Below are positions 50,061 through 61,491 of a stretch of DNA of 64,000 bases, piece by piece. Below the pieces are notes generated by a model. That model did not search any database. It saw nothing but the letters and a program-made list of their open reading frames with translations, and was not told where the DNA came from. A program made the translations under genes and the position numbers. This DNA comes from Streblospio benedicti (lineage: Eukaryota; Annelida; Polychaeta; Spionida; Spionidae): NCBI GenBank assembly GCA_019095985.1, contig CM032659.1:19723049-19787048 (forward strand). Reading direction: 5' to 3'. The stretch's first letter is position 1; every line of letters begins with the position of its first letter.

Positions 50061-50540
50061 TATTTCACTGCACAAACAAACCATTAACATGTATTTTATA
50101 GCATTTGAAAAGATGCATTTGTACAATGATTACGAAGCCAGTAAACTTAAAAAGAGCTAGTATACATGTATATTGAGCCTGATCATAGACACCTATTCTA
50201 GTTAATCATTTCCACAGGGTGTCTGCATCTGCACTGTGCCTGACTGTATGGCCGTGGCCTCATTTCACCTAAGAAACTTTGCTAGTGAGTCGTGCATATA
50301 TTTTCGGCCTAACTGGTCAGCTAATTCTGCAGCTGCATTCGCTGTGGAGATTATTTTAATTGCCTTGTTCCATATAAATACACGGTATTCGCTAGCAGAG
50401 ACATTTTGTATATATGCTCTGTTGATTTTCTTGCAAAAATAAATCCTTTCACAACGATCTTGTGCTCGTTGATGCTCTAGGTCATTGTGAAAGATCACAT
50501 CAAAGCAGATAATAATCAGGTATGCAGTATATGGAATCAT

Positions 50541-50740
50541 TATTTTCTTTAGTATATTTCTGTCACTGCTTATTATTCCAAAAAGACTCAAATGTACATA
50601 AATATATAAGCAATAGCTTCCTGTTCAAAAAACATTTTGTGAACAGGAAGCTATTGCTTTGAAACTTAAATAAATACATTTATGTACATTTCAGTCTTTT
50701 TGGAATAATAAGCAGTGACAGAAATATTCAAAGAAAATAA
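50541..50740. repeat. 200-bp palindrome (foldback element)
   Basis: The arms at about 50541-50627 and 50640-50740 are inverted copies with few differences: inner ends CTGTTCA and TGAACAG around a 12-nt loop, AGCAATAGCTTCCTGTTCA against its complement, and the outer part TATTATTCCAAAAAGACT. It can form one long hairpin. No coding capacity. The plus- and minus-strand frames near 50.2-50.6 kb partly overlap it and look spurious. Confidence 0.75.
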
Positions 50741-50795
50741 AGATACTATTGCGACAGAGACATTCATCCAACTGATAAAAGTAAAACATCCAAAC

Positions 50796-50952
50796 AAAAT
50801 CACCGCTACATGACCACCTTTATAACAAGAAGACCTGTCACTCGTAGTACCTAATCTCTATAAACAGACCACCCCAAACCTCCTAGAAAGACCACTTCTC
50901 TAACAAGACCAATTGAGGACAGTCGCTGTATGGCCTCAATAGAGAGTTACCC
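50796..50952. mobile_element. Pogo-like MITE, family A
   Basis: ACATGACCACCTTTATAAC, AGACCACTTCTCTAACAAG and right end CCTCAATAGAGAGTTACC are family A motifs. Ends are decayed. Confidence 0.5.
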
Positions 50953-53657
50953 TCTAACTGTCTGCCTCATATCTATCTTACTATGAGTTCTATTTTGAGT
51001 AGCACTTGATCAGACAAAGAATCAGCAGTGTTGAATAGCAGACCTATCTACGTCCTGTGACCTAATACATACATTTTAACAGCCAGATGCTTTATTATCC
51101 AAAATCTACCAGAATTGACTGCTCAATTTGATTCCAACACATATGTTTTTCATGTTACAGTTGTTTCTGTTTGTCTCGAATTGTAAAAAGCGTGTCAGAT
51201 TACGAAAGAAATCGGTGAGTTTCAACTCTACATAGACATGCTGTAGTCAATTGACTTGAAAGTAAGTGTTTGGTACAAAAATTGATCCTCCAAGTTTTAA
51301 GGCTATATCACATGGCCTTTCCCGAGAATCGAACCCTGAACCACTAACACTGCGGCATCTACTACCCCCTTACATTAGACGTGGAGAAAGGATCGTCAAT
51401 GCCAAGTTATGGCTGGTTCAACGATATGGTCAAGAAAATAACAAATTCCTCCTTTCTCGGGTAGGTTGAGCACAAAGTACAATATGTACATTGTAGTCCT
51501 TACAATATGAATATGGAGATGTACCCATTATTCTCCTATATCTTTGTGCAGTGATGTGCACACGTGAAAATTTACATGTCCTTTCTTTGTAGTAGAAAGA
51601 TGGATGCGTAAATTTGCAAAAGCTGTGGGATATCATTTTAAGGGACGTTGACTATCTAAAAACAGTTGTTGGTGTGGGTGTTGTTTTTTATCTTTTTCTT
51701 TTTTTTTTCTTTTTATCTCATTTATTTTGATTTTGATTTTCCTTTCGTTTTAAAAAGTGATGTTTTGCAAGACGTTAACCCAGAAAAAAAAGATGGTATA
51801 TTTCTGTTATATTTAGCTTTTGTTGTTCCTATGTTGAACGCCGATTTTGCTGGTTTTCAGTTTTCGTGGTTTGGTTAATCTCTTTTTCACATGAGTTTGG
51901 TTGGACAGGTATAGGTTTTATCTTTTTAACAGATACAGAATGAACGATTTCAGATCAGCGTGTACAACCACGGTATAAGGATACATAATTCAGTAAGATC
52001 TAGGCAAGACCAAGCAAGGCTTCATACTTATATCATTTTTGCTTACAGCCCTAATATACACCAATCATTGTATACTTCTTTGGGTCAAACAAATATCAAA
52101 CACGGTTATGCAATTGAGGAAATAGGGGGTGGTGTGGGAATGCGCCTGTCTGTGAGAGGGAAATCTTTTTTTAAGGGTAATGGTATGTTGTAGTGGTGAG
52201 ATCAACCTATCTCTGCGCGAGTTGTGTCTTTGCATGCATGAGTGAGTGCTAGCAATCTTTAAAAATACAAATATAATTATAATGCTAATCTTTTCAGTAA
52301 TTGACGAGATGACAACATGGTAATCCTCTCTACTTTGTAATCAGTAAATAAAGTATAATCTATTCATAGTATGGTGCTTACAATATACTCAACATATGAC
52401 ATCAAGGAAACACTATTTTATGACACTGCAGCATACATGTAAGTATGATAAGCATGGAAGAAAACGTTTTGCTACATCAAAGGAGTAAAGAAAATTGGTG
52501 TCTCAACTTACGTGAGAGAAGCCTTTGGCTGCAGGAAAGCTGTCCTAGGTGTATCCGCGTATGGTGTTTCAGTCACATGTCAATGCTAACTTGCGTAATC
52601 ATCAAAATATGATATTGTAATATTATCTTATTTTTTATGTTAAAATGCTTCTAAATCCTGTCAATATGTCAATGTATACCACATTTACAATCCAGATTGT
52701 AGTATTCGTATGCTATATGGAGTACAATGGCAACTACTTAAGTTGAGTAAATTTAACAATTAATGTTATCCGGGATACAGAATCACATTTTGATTATATC
52801 TTATCGCACTTGAAGTAGTTGTGTGCTATAACCATCAGTGTATTAACATGACACTGTCCAGATGTTAGCTTTTGTGTATGATTTTGTTGGCCTTGAAGTA
52901 ATTTCTTCACAACAGACTGTTTTAAATATAATCCTAAATGGTTATTTTCTAAGTATCCCGTATGTATTATTTGATAATCCAGTTTAGTTAAGAATCATTA
53001 TTTCACGTCAGTTAATATTCACCATATTTACTATATTGAGTGCCAATAAAACAACACTGAATAGGAGTTGTTTTTAATTTATGAACCAACACACAGTTCA
53101 ATTTGCATTATAATCCTTGTGAAAGTTACGTATCCCTTTTCAAGTAGTAAATGTATGCTCTTCAATTGTTACTGTTACACTAACATTTATACAAACAATT
53201 GTAATTCATCTTTCTTACATCCATCTGACACCTTTATACTTAGTCTTCTATCAATTTAAACCGTTCTCAAATAGTTTTCTAATGAACTAAATTGCTAGCA
53301 TATGTAATATTGTACCCACACTAAAGTTACTACAGCGACCATGAACGAGATATTTCCGGCTATATTTAAAGGACCTCACATTTCATTTAATGTTAATTAT
53401 GCAGCCTTAATGTATCTGCTGATTAACTAAAGTGATTTGTGGCATTGGTTGAAATTGAAAGTAGTTTCTAATTCAAATGTAGACTTTGTTTATTTAACAA
53501 CAGAATAAACAGCACAGCACTTAACATTACCGGGGGCACTAGTTTTGTTGCAATTGCAAAACATATACATTTATTGCCAGTATAATATGATAATTAATCT
53601 CTTGTATTACTCAATTAATACCATCCATAAGATTTCAGTTACTTATCCCTCAATATC

Positions 53658-53762
53658 AGACGTGCAGCGTTTATGAAATACACGTCAAACGTCAAAACAC
53701 ACGTGAAAACGTAACCAGAACACGTACGGATATCTCAAAACGTAACAATGATTGACGTGCAC
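53658..53762. promoter_or_regulatory. ACGT-rich cluster, possible promoter
   Basis: At least eight ACGT cores lie in about 105 bp, including ACACGTCAAACGTCAAAACA, ACACGTGAAAACG and TTGACGTGCAC. ACGT-core sites bind CREB/ATF and bHLH factors. A further TGACGTCC is at 53891. The cluster lies 140-240 bp before the frame at 53901 and could be its promoter; this is inference from position. Confidence 0.3.
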
Positions 53763-53900
53763 TAGGGATTAATATTACAGCAGTCTGGCAATCATTGAAG
53801 AGGTGAGAAATTTTCTTGGGACATGTCTGCCTCTGCAGCTGAGCGGACGGCGACGGCAGATGACAGCCGTAGACTCACATAGCCTGCGTGTGACGTCCAC

Positions 53901-54116
53901 ATGAAACTCACTCAACCCAACACAACTGGTCATTTGCGCTCATTCTTTCAATGGCAATTTAAGGCATTTAAAATTGAAAGAGGCACTAAGAGAAGTAGCA
54001 CAATCTGCAAAAGCAGCATGGCTGCTACTAATCTTCTGACATATATTCTTCTTCTTTTTCTCTCCTTAGTGTTCATCCTTGTCGTAATCTTCTTCGCTAT
54101 CTTAGCGTCCCTGTAA
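53901..54116 (+). CDS. Candidate small membrane protein, phospholamban-like (71 codons)
   Basis: The frame encodes 71 residues ending in one hydrophobic helix (about 45-70) that reaches the C-terminus. Just before it is RGTKRSSTICKSS: KRSST aligns with RRAST, the PKA-phosphorylated site of vertebrate phospholamban, and is followed by an NLL/NLF-type start of the helix and a stop right after it, as in phospholamban (52 residues). A second in-frame ATG at 54018, with A at -3 and G at +4, would give a 32-residue peptide of sarcolipin-like size but without the KRSST motif. If real, it would act in the sarco/endoplasmic reticulum membrane. Caution: the helix codons are T-rich and could arise by chance, and GTAAGT overlapping the stop (54113-54118) could instead be a donor, making this a first exon of a larger protein. 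Confidence 0.35.
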   Translation: MKLTQPNTTGHLRSFFQWQFKAFKIERGTKRSSTICKSSMAATNLLTYILLLFLSLVFILVVIFFAILASL

Positions 54117-54129
54117 GTGAGGATTAACA

Positions 54130-54295
54130 GCTATTTGTGTCAGCATGTTAGTGAGTTGCCCAAGTTAGTCAAGTGTCCCAGTCAATGAGGTGTCTCAATC
54201 CCAGTTCTTGGAATGCTCCAGATAGTGAGGTGTCCCGGTTAGTGAGGTGTCCTAGCTAGTGAGGTTGCCTATAGCCCTAGTTAATGAGCTGCCCT
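54130..54295. mobile_element. Pogo-like MITE, family B
   Basis: Five or more repeats of GTTAGTGAGGTGTCCT-like sequence. It begins directly after the small-protein frame. Family A ends also occur nearby: CAGTACAACCTCTCTTTACA at 54478 and GGTAGGTTCTACTTT near 54785. Confidence 0.5.
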
Positions 54296-55437
54296 GGTTT
54301 TAGGCCCATGTTTACCACAAATTACAAAGAAAAGCACGTACCCAGCCCACTACACCCTGCCTGCCTGGTTCACTGTCCATCCATCATTCTTCTCACGCAT
54401 GTATATTGCATTGTGCATTGTGACTGTAATTGCGTTCTGTTTTTAATTAAGGCAATTTACCGCTACTTCACTTCTACAGTACAACCTCTCTTTACAGGCC
54501 CTTGCTCAGTAGGAGGAGGAACCCCACTAGATTGCCATATTTTCTTCTGATATTTTGATTAGATATGAGTTTTTTTAGGGAGACCTCATGGAGGTTCTCA
54601 TTAATTCGACGATTATCCACAAGCAGACAAACTGAAGCCTCTATAAAGGGTTAAAAGGCTGAGCAAAAACCGGACTCACAATACCTCGTGACTTGGCTAA
54701 GGACCACTCAATACTCAGTTCATTTCTGAATTTGTCATTGTCTCTTTATGGAAGTGCTCTCTTTATACAGGTGGTCTTTGTGGTAGGTTCTACTTTAAAT
54801 GCTATACATTACATGAATGCGCTGAGCCTACTCGGGCTGTTCCCACCTGCAAAATGCCATGATCTTTATTCATCTAGCATTTGTGTCCATAATTAACTGG
54901 ATGCTGAATTAGCTGCGTTAGAGTGGACACTTCTCACAGAAAATTGAGTGTGTAACATTTCAAAGCTAATTCATTCCTGAGCTCATCCGTCAACATGACA
55001 ACATTGGGGAAAACTCATTAGAATAATCATAAAACATTGTGTATTTGGTATGTAGCAGATGGTTTCATTTATTTTGAAAAGGAGACTTTAGTCTCTAAAA
55101 CAGTTAAATAAAACCATTTCAAAACTTTTAAATACTTTGATTTTTGGATTAAAACGTAGCAGATAAGAAAATCAAAGAAAATATAAAATTAGAATAATTG
55201 TGCACGTAAATTAAGACCAGCTACGCATTGCAACCATTTTTACCATAAAACCATTTCTTGCTGTACTATTTAAAAGTGACTTCAAAGAACCTCTATAAAG
55301 AGACCACCTGAGAAGCGTCTCCTGATGGTCTAATTAGAGACGTTATACTGTATCAGTTCATTGTACAATAACCAAATGCATTGATTGTATAACATTCTCC
55401 TATAAAATGTAGGCATACAGCTTACTTACTAAATCTG

Positions 55438-55560
55438 CACGGGCAGATCCAGGTTTTTGGAAAAGGGGATACACTTAAGATCTTATGTGTTTTGTACCCA
55501 CAATCGATAGCGGACATGGAAAAAAATGGCTGGTACACCCCACCCCTGTATCTGCCCATG
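55438..55560. mobile_element. MITE with GGCAGATCCAGG ends
   Basis: Left end CACGGGCAGATCCAGG, right end TGTATCTGCCCATG. Flanks ATCTG (55433-55437) and ATATG (55561-55565) form a 5-bp duplication with one mismatch. Confidence 0.6.
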
Positions 55561-55902
55561 ATATGTGGGTAGGGCCTATCATTGCAACAGTCGGCAGGTA
55601 CAAAAAAGTGATGTGACTATCAACCGTCTCCGTGTGTTTATATCAACATTCCGCACCCTGATCCATCACAAACTGTTACCCTGTCTGGACTGCACAAAGT
55701 AACACAATATCCGTGAGCTGATTGCTCAATGGAGATCTAGACTAATCCGGCCGCATGCGCTTTAAATGGCAAATTAATAAGCTCATTTCTTTTGTTTGTG
55801 GCAAACAACATAACATTTAGGAATGCAGGCTCAGGCGTGGGTAAGCATATAGAAATAGTGTACAGTTGAATCTGTTTGAGTTGCCTTGAGCGGGGATTTG
55901 TA

Positions 55903-56085
55903 CAGTAGAACCTTTCTATGAAGGCCGTCCTAGGGTCACCCCTAGTAGGGATTGGCGGTAAAGGTTGTCAATTAAATAGAGAGGTGGTCTCTTTAAGGAG
56001 GCTTAGAAACACGAAAAATGGTCTTATTTTAGAGGTGGTTTCTACGTCTCTTTACAGAGGTGGTATTGATAGGAGTTTCTTGTGT
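55903..56085. mobile_element. Pogo-like MITE, family A
   Basis: Left end CAGTAGAACCTTTCTATGAA follows TA (55901-55902). The interior repeats AGAGAGGTGGTCTCTTTA and ACAGAGGTGGTATTGATAGG. Right end eroded. The 76-codon frame over it is a repeat artefact. Confidence 0.6.
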
Positions 56086-56130
56086 TTGCTGGTGGAGTTA
56101 CATGATGGTATATCAAAACTGGGAATAACC

Positions 56131-56202
56131 AAATACATTCGGCATTAAGACAGCTAGCTAGTCTTAACAAATACATTCGGCATTAAGACAGCTAGCTAGT
56201 CT
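56131..56202. repeat. Tandem duplication, 38-bp period
   Basis: ACATTCGGCATTAAGACAGC followed by TAGCTAGTCT occurs twice with a 38-bp offset and no differences over 34 nt, so the duplication is recent. Confidence 0.9.
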
Positions 56203-56765
56203 GTAAAGAAGATTTATCGAAATGTAGGCCAGGATTTTCGGGTTCAAAACTGGGAACACATTGATGTGGTTTAATTATTATGGAGATGTGTTTTATAAAT
56301 GTAGAATGGTCATTATCGATGTATTTCTCATCTACTATCAAATAATTTATTTGGTAGTAGATAAGAAATGAATACTCGTTACTGTGAGACTAGGGCTTAA
56401 TGTGTACTCATAGATATATTATCTAATGTTATTCAAATATGAATGCCCAATACATGTATGTAGCATTTGTTGCGTGCATTATGTTGCAAAACAAATACTT
56501 TTAAACATATTTTTTTTCAGTTAATCATGTTATTTTTTAAGTTTTATTATATTGAGCTATTTTTGGTAAAATTTAGTTAGTTCTATTTAAAGTGTACTGT
56601 AGTGAAATATTTCGACATAAGCATAATAAGCAGAAAATAAAGAAACATATTATTAACACAATTATATAATAATTATTTTGAATTACATCTATAGGCCCCT
56701 TAAGAGTTGCCCGAACAATTGGATGAAATATAAGATTTCAAAAAGGTTATTATATTAAGCTTGCG

Positions 56766-58244
56766 ATGAATAGGCAGGTGAGAATAAATTTATTCTGGTG
56801 TGACAGGTGTCACAAAAGTTTGAAATCAGAAGATACATTACGTAGACATGTACTTAAAGTTCACGCAACAAAACATGAGTGTACATCGTGCAACAAATCA
56901 TTTAGTTGTAAGGGCACTTTTGTAAGACATGAGAAGCTCCACCGTGAGAAACCATTCAAATGCACTTTGTGTATAAAACGATTCCAGCAGAAATGCCATT
57001 TGGCTCAACATATGAACAAACATTCCGAGATAAAGAAATTTACATGTTGCACCTGCAGAAAAGAGTTCATTCAAAAGGGAAATTTTAAAGCACACATGAG
57101 ATTGCACAGTGATGAGAGGCCACTTGAATGCCGCCAATGTGGACAAAGGTTTATTCAGCAAAGTCATTTAATGCAGCACATGAGAACTCATACTGGAGAT
57201 AAACCTTATCAGTGTACAGTGTGTGAAAAAGCATTTTCCCAAAGTGCTAATCTTAGAGCGCATATGAGAATACACAAGAGTGAGAAACCGTATAAATGTA
57301 GAACATGTAAAAAAGCATTTACACAACTATCTCACTTAAATCAACACAAACGAAATCACCATGGCGACAGACCACATCAACCCAATGCTGATGAGTCTTC
57401 ACCTCAACATATGGACAACCATTCCCGGAAAAAGAAATTTACATGTTGCACCTGCGGAAAAGAGTTCATTCAAAAGGGAAAATTGAAAGCACACATGAGA
57501 TTGCACAGTGTTGAGAGGCCATTTGAATGCCGCCAATGTGGACAGAGGTTTATTCAGCAAAGTCATTTAATGCAGCACATGAGAACTCATACTGGAGAGA
57601 AACCTTATAAGTGTACAATGTGTGAAAAAGCATTTTCCCAAAAAGCTAATCTTAGAGCACATATGAGAATACACAATGGTGAGAAACCTTATAAATGTAG
57701 AACATGTAAAAAAGCATTTACACAACTATCTCATTTAAATCAGCACAAACGAAATCACCATGGGGACAGACCACAGCAACCCGGTACTGATGAGTCTTCA
57801 GATGACAGTATCTCAGACATAGCACTGAGTACTGATGAGTCTTCAAGTGACAGTATCTTAGACATAGATTCAGATTATCTACACTCTGACAACTCAACAG
57901 ATGAATCATCTTCAGAAAGCCTATCCTCAGAAGACCTAACTGCAGATCTAGAAAACTTCTCTCCTACAGACAGCGACACAGGGGACCTAGCTGAAGATCT
58001 AGAAAATGGTTCTTCCACAGACAAATTGTCAGAAGACCTAGGACCCAATGGTGACTTGGTTTCACAAGACCTCCTTCAACAAGAACCTGCATCAGAAGAT
58101 CTGGCTTTAAAGAATCGACCTTTACCCGAAACAGGGCCTTCAAAAGACGTGGACCCAGCTTCTGAAGACCTGATTTTGAGGCAAAGGAAACTGCCCAATA
58201 GACACCCTTTGAGGTATAAGAAAGATGTTAATGTACCACATTAA
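56766..58244 (+). CDS. C2H2 zinc-finger protein, 11 fingers and acidic C-terminus
   Basis: Probable nuclear sequence-specific DNA-binding regulator of 492 residues in one exon. Eleven C2H2 fingers lie at about 12-33, 39-59, 66-86, 94-114, 122-142, 150-170, 178-199, 227-247, 255-275, 283-303 and 311-332, many joined by TGEKP-like linkers. Fingers 4-7 and 8-11 are copies of each other: a 399-bp unit (57003-57401 and 57402-57800) is tandemly duplicated in frame. The join leaves a linker (residues 200-224) with a partial finger remnant. Residues 345-492 are rich in Ser, Asp and Glu with repeated SEDL and DESS motifs, a disordered and possibly activating tail. No KRAB, BTB or ZAD domain is seen. 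A stop in frame at 56724 supports the ATG at 56766. AATAAA lies at 58910 and 59316. Confidence 0.93.
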   Translation: MNRQVRINLFWCDRCHKSLKSEDTLRRHVLKVHATKHECTSCNKSFSCKGTFVRHEKLHREKPFKCTLCIKRFQQKCHLAQHMNKHSEIKKFTCCTCRKEFIQKGNFKAHMRLHSDERPLECRQCGQRFIQQSHLMQHMRTHTGDKPYQCTVCEKAFSQSANLRAHMRIHKSEKPYKCRTCKKAFTQLSHLNQHKRNHHGDRPHQPNADESSPQHMDNHSRKKKFTCCTCGKEFIQKGKLKAHMRLHSVERPFECRQCGQRFIQQSHLMQHMRTHTGEKPYKCTMCEKAFSQKANLRAHMRIHNGEKPYKCRTCKKAFTQLSHLNQHKRNHHGDRPQQPGTDESSDDSISDIALSTDESSSDSILDIDSDYLHSDNSTDESSSESLSSEDLTADLENFSPTDSDTGDLAEDLENGSSTDKLSEDLGPNGDLVSQDLLQQEPASEDLALKNRPLPETGPSKDVDPASEDLILRQRKLPNRHPLRYKKDVNVPH

Positions 58245-59494
58245 AAAGGGTATTAGTATTTCAACATATTTTGAACATTTTTAATATTTTAAGATCATGA
58301 TGGCTGCAAGAAAAATATGTATGTTTAATACAGATACATCACTAATGGGACATGGTAGTAAACAATGATATTATTGCAGGTTAATACTTACCAAGGGTAT
58401 ATCTTTTAGGAGTGCTAGAATATAAATTCCCAATACATGTATCTTGCATTCAGAGTAATGTAGTCAGAATTTTTGAACATTTGAATTCGTTCTCATTGTT
58501 AGATGAAGTTTCATTAAGCTTTATGTTAGTTGTTTTTGAATATTATCATGTTTTTGTAGTGAATGTAAGCAATTTTAATATCACAAATTAGGATTTCGAT
58601 TATGTGTCACACTTTGGTTCTTCCTAGTAGATGCACAATGAAAAACCTGGTGCCATTGCTAGGGTGAACGGAGATGTATGATTATGGTCTTCTTTACTGT
58701 ATTTAAGCGTAAGATATTGATATTAGTAATATTATATTAGATTTAAGTGTGAAATATGTCTAAATGTGACTATACTCCACATTACGTTTATTACCAAGCT
58801 TGGTTGAGATTAACTTCATTTTACAAGTTAGCTCATATCAACTTGAATACAAGTATGTCTATAATTTTTAAGTATTTGGCCAATTATGATGAAAGTTAAT
58901 TAAGAACTCAATAAAGAAATATCAAAGCTTAAAAAAAATCACTAGTGGGATAATATATTGTGGACGTTTTGAAGCATTATTCAACATGTACAACAGTGTA
59001 TTTGCTATTTTTAGTACATGTATACATTTTAGTTATGTTTTAGAAATGCTCAGTTTTGTGGATATGAGCTTCAAGTGTAAGATTTTGCCCACTATTCGTA
59101 ATTGGTGTTGATGGTTTTCCAGATTGAAAAATAATGATTTCTCACTTTTTTCTGTACTTTGAAAACTCTTTTATCTAATCTTTTCAATGTCTTTGCATTT
59201 GGTTTTATATTGATTCAATAAATCATAGCATTCAATTTTATTGTGGCCAGAGGCACTCTGCTATATTTTTACATAGCATTGTAATTCAGCTTATGTTTTA
59301 TCTTGTTCTTTACAAAATAAACTCATGCAGATGAATAATTGGTTTTTATTGTGAGCATAAATATCAATTGCGAATTAATGATTTTATACACACAGCTCTC
59401 AAAGAATTCTTTGTAGTCCTGGCTCTGATATCGATTCTGTACGCGTAAAAACGCCAGAGCAAAACGCTTTATTTTCTTGAAGGGGGACAGGAAC

Positions 59495-59669
59495 AATTAT
59501 AGAATTCACTACCAAATACATTTAATATTATAATTGTGTTATTATTATTCATTAATCATTATTATTGTTGAATATATTTTGCAGTATATTTCAATATATC
59601 AGGGGGCTCTGCCCCCTGAAACCCCCTGACATAAACCCGCACTTCTTTGTGGTAGTGAATTCTATAATT
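59495..59669. repeat. Foldback element with 20-bp perfect ends and an inner GC hairpin
   Basis: AATTATAGAATTCACTACCA at 59495-59514 is repeated inverted at 59650-59669. Near the middle is the perfect hairpin CAGGGGGCTCTGCCCCCTG (59600-59618) followed by AACCCCCTGAC. No coding capacity; element class unknown. Confidence 0.7.
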
Positions 59670-59929
59670 TAGGCGGAGGACATCTAAGATGTTAAAAAAG
59701 TTTGGGTAGACTTGTCAGATCCTGGAAGTTTTTGAGAAGTATGATCTTTTGTTAGAACTGGGTGAATTATCAATGGCGATTTAATGATTTCATATACGCA
59801 ACTCTCAAAGGATTTGTGTTAATAGAGCATTGCATTTCAACTTTAATATGTGTTATTATATGCTGTTATGTTTTTAATAAACTTGCGTAGTACTGGGTGC
59901 CCTCAATTTCATGAGATAACAATTGATGA

Positions 59930-60176
59930 CGTCGCCCCCCCCACCAACTGTTAACACAATCATTGTCATTTAACCGGTATCCTATTTGATGGATATCCAT
60001 AATATAAGAACAGTAAATTTCAGTACAAAATTTCTAAAAAAAAAATAGGAATAAATTTTCTGTGAATAAATTTTTTACCCCCCCCCAACACAAACACACA
60101 CACAAACAAAAAAGTTCATGGCCCGTCATAAAATCCTCCTAGCCCACCCTATCATAAAATACTGAACTGTCGCTTT
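59930..60176. mobile_element. Decayed PIF/Harbinger-like MITE, second copy
   Basis: Shares, in opposite orientation in its central part, CCTATTTGATGGATATCCAT and CAGTAAATT with the element at 14907-15283, and ends ATCCTCCTAGCCCACCCT...ATACTGAACTGTC. The left end is not clear. Confidence 0.5.
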
Positions 60177-60693
60177 AGTATGAACTGATATTATCACAAT
60201 TGAAGTACTAGTCTAATTTTCATAACATCAAAATGTAGCCTGATTTGTGATCTGTATTTCATTCTGTATTTCATTGGAAACCATATTCGAATACCTATGT
60301 AATATCACACAACTACATAGAAAATGGACTAACTGCACAAGGTGAATCAGATACAAATGGCCCACAAATGTATACATGTAAATAAACGAAAAAGTCATTG
60401 CATATCACGAATGGCAAACGGCTGTGTTTGGGGTGCGTTGTGACACGAATTGAAAAACATAAATAGATGCGCTCAACGCATCGGTTTGATTATGATAAGT
60501 CTATACGCCAACTAGCGTATATCAAAACATATTTGTTAACTCTATTTATCAAGGTTCATAGAATTTAATTTCGTAATATATAGATAAGTAGTTAAAATAG
60601 GACGATATTGTGTTTTCTTGCGTGTTACATATTGTTGTTATATCCTTTGTGTGTTAGTGACAGGAAACAAAAAACGAAAAGCAAACATTAAAC

Positions 60694-61491
60694 ATGGATA
60701 ACTTGGAAAAACACAAGTGCAGTGGTTGTGATAAAAGCTTTAACACGATATATGGATTGAGGCAACATGAAAATATACACAAGGATAAATATAAATGTAC
60801 CTTGTGCAACAAATCGTTTACTCAAAGCCCCCATTTAAAAACGCACATGAAGATACATAATGGGGAAAAGCCCTTTGAGTGCAGTGAATGTGGAAAGCGC
60901 TTCACTGACAAAGGCAACTTAAAGGGACACATGAGAATTCACACAGGAGAGAAACCATTTCAGTGTACGGTTTGCAAGAAATCCTTCAATCAGAGTGGCA
61001 CCATGAAGAAGCATATGAAACTACACAATGGGGAGAAATCATTTGAGTGCATTCAGTGCGGACGAGGCTTTGCACAGAAAACCTACTTAACACAGCATAT
61101 GAGAATTCACACTGGTGAAAAGGCTTTTCAGTGTAAAGTCTGCAAGAAGTCATTTACGCGCAACACGGTACTTACTAAACATATGGTGCTTCATAGCGGT
61201 GAAAAACCACATAAATGTGAAGATTGCGGAAGGTGCTTTGCTGATAAGTCAACACTGATTGGCCACATTCGCACTCACACTGGTGAGAAACCCTACGAGT
61301 GTAAACAATGTAAAAAGCGTTTCGCTTTAAGCACAACCCTGAGGAATCATGAGTTTACGCATGCTAAGAATAAGCCGTATTACTGTCATATTTGTCACAC
61401 ATCGTTCGCACAAGCAGCCGCCTTGAAGCGTCATCATATGAAAATGCACCAGGAAAAACCTGCCGAAGCGATGGCCGAGGCAACAAAATGA
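60694..61491 (+). CDS. C2H2 zinc-finger protein, 9 fingers
   Basis: Probable nuclear DNA-binding regulator of 265 residues, made almost wholly of nine C2H2 fingers in one exon: about residues 9-29, 35-55, 63-83, 91-111, 119-139, 147-167, 175-195, 203-223 and 231-252. Most linkers are TGEKP or NGEKP; the last finger has a longer spacing (HHMKMH). There is no effector domain at either end, only a 13-residue tail. The ATG at 60694 has A at -3 and G at +4. It lies 2.45 kb after the other zinc-finger gene on the same strand but differs from it in finger sequence and lacks the acidic tail, so they are distant paralogues at most. AATAAA lies at 62746-62751. Confidence 0.93.
   Translation: MDNLEKHKCSGCDKSFNTIYGLRQHENIHKDKYKCTLCNKSFTQSPHLKTHMKIHNGEKPFECSECGKRFTDKGNLKGHMRIHTGEKPFQCTVCKKSFNQSGTMKKHMKLHNGEKSFECIQCGRGFAQKTYLTQHMRIHTGEKAFQCKVCKKSFTRNTVLTKHMVLHSGEKPHKCEDCGRCFADKSTLIGHIRTHTGEKPYECKQCKKRFALSTTLRNHEFTHAKNKPYYCHICHTSFAQAAALKRHHMKMHQEKPAEAMAEATK

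Larger units (their letters stand above)
39148..53657. other. Gene-poor, repeat-rich stretch
   Basis: No gene recognised in 14.5 kb. It contains family A and GGCAGATCCAGG-type MITEs, microsatellites, a scaffold gap with duplicated flanks, a long direct repeat, a large palindrome and a SINE piece, listed separately. A GAT-rich run lies near 45195-45210, and two left ends of pogo-like elements (CAGTAAAACCTTG, CAGTGCAACCTCC) near 46732 and 47178. Frames of 60-180 codons have no recognisable domain. Confidence 0.45.
54300..56765. other. Intergenic with MITE pieces
   Basis: Apart from the listed elements, a family A piece lies at about 55287-55350 (GAGACCACCTGAGAAGCG...GACGTTATACTGTA), and an imperfect hairpin at 56323-56369 (21-nt arms) is directly followed by a copy of the dispersed ACTCGTTACTGTGAGAC motif. 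No gene recognised. Confidence 0.45.
58245..60693. other. 3' UTR of the first zinc-finger gene and spacer to the second
   Basis: Polyadenylation signals AATAAA at 58910-58915 and 59316-59321. Beyond them lie the inverted repeat at 59495-59669 and the decayed Harbinger-like copy at 59930-60176. The promoter of the second zinc-finger gene must lie in the last few hundred bases; no clear core element is seen. Confidence 0.5.
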
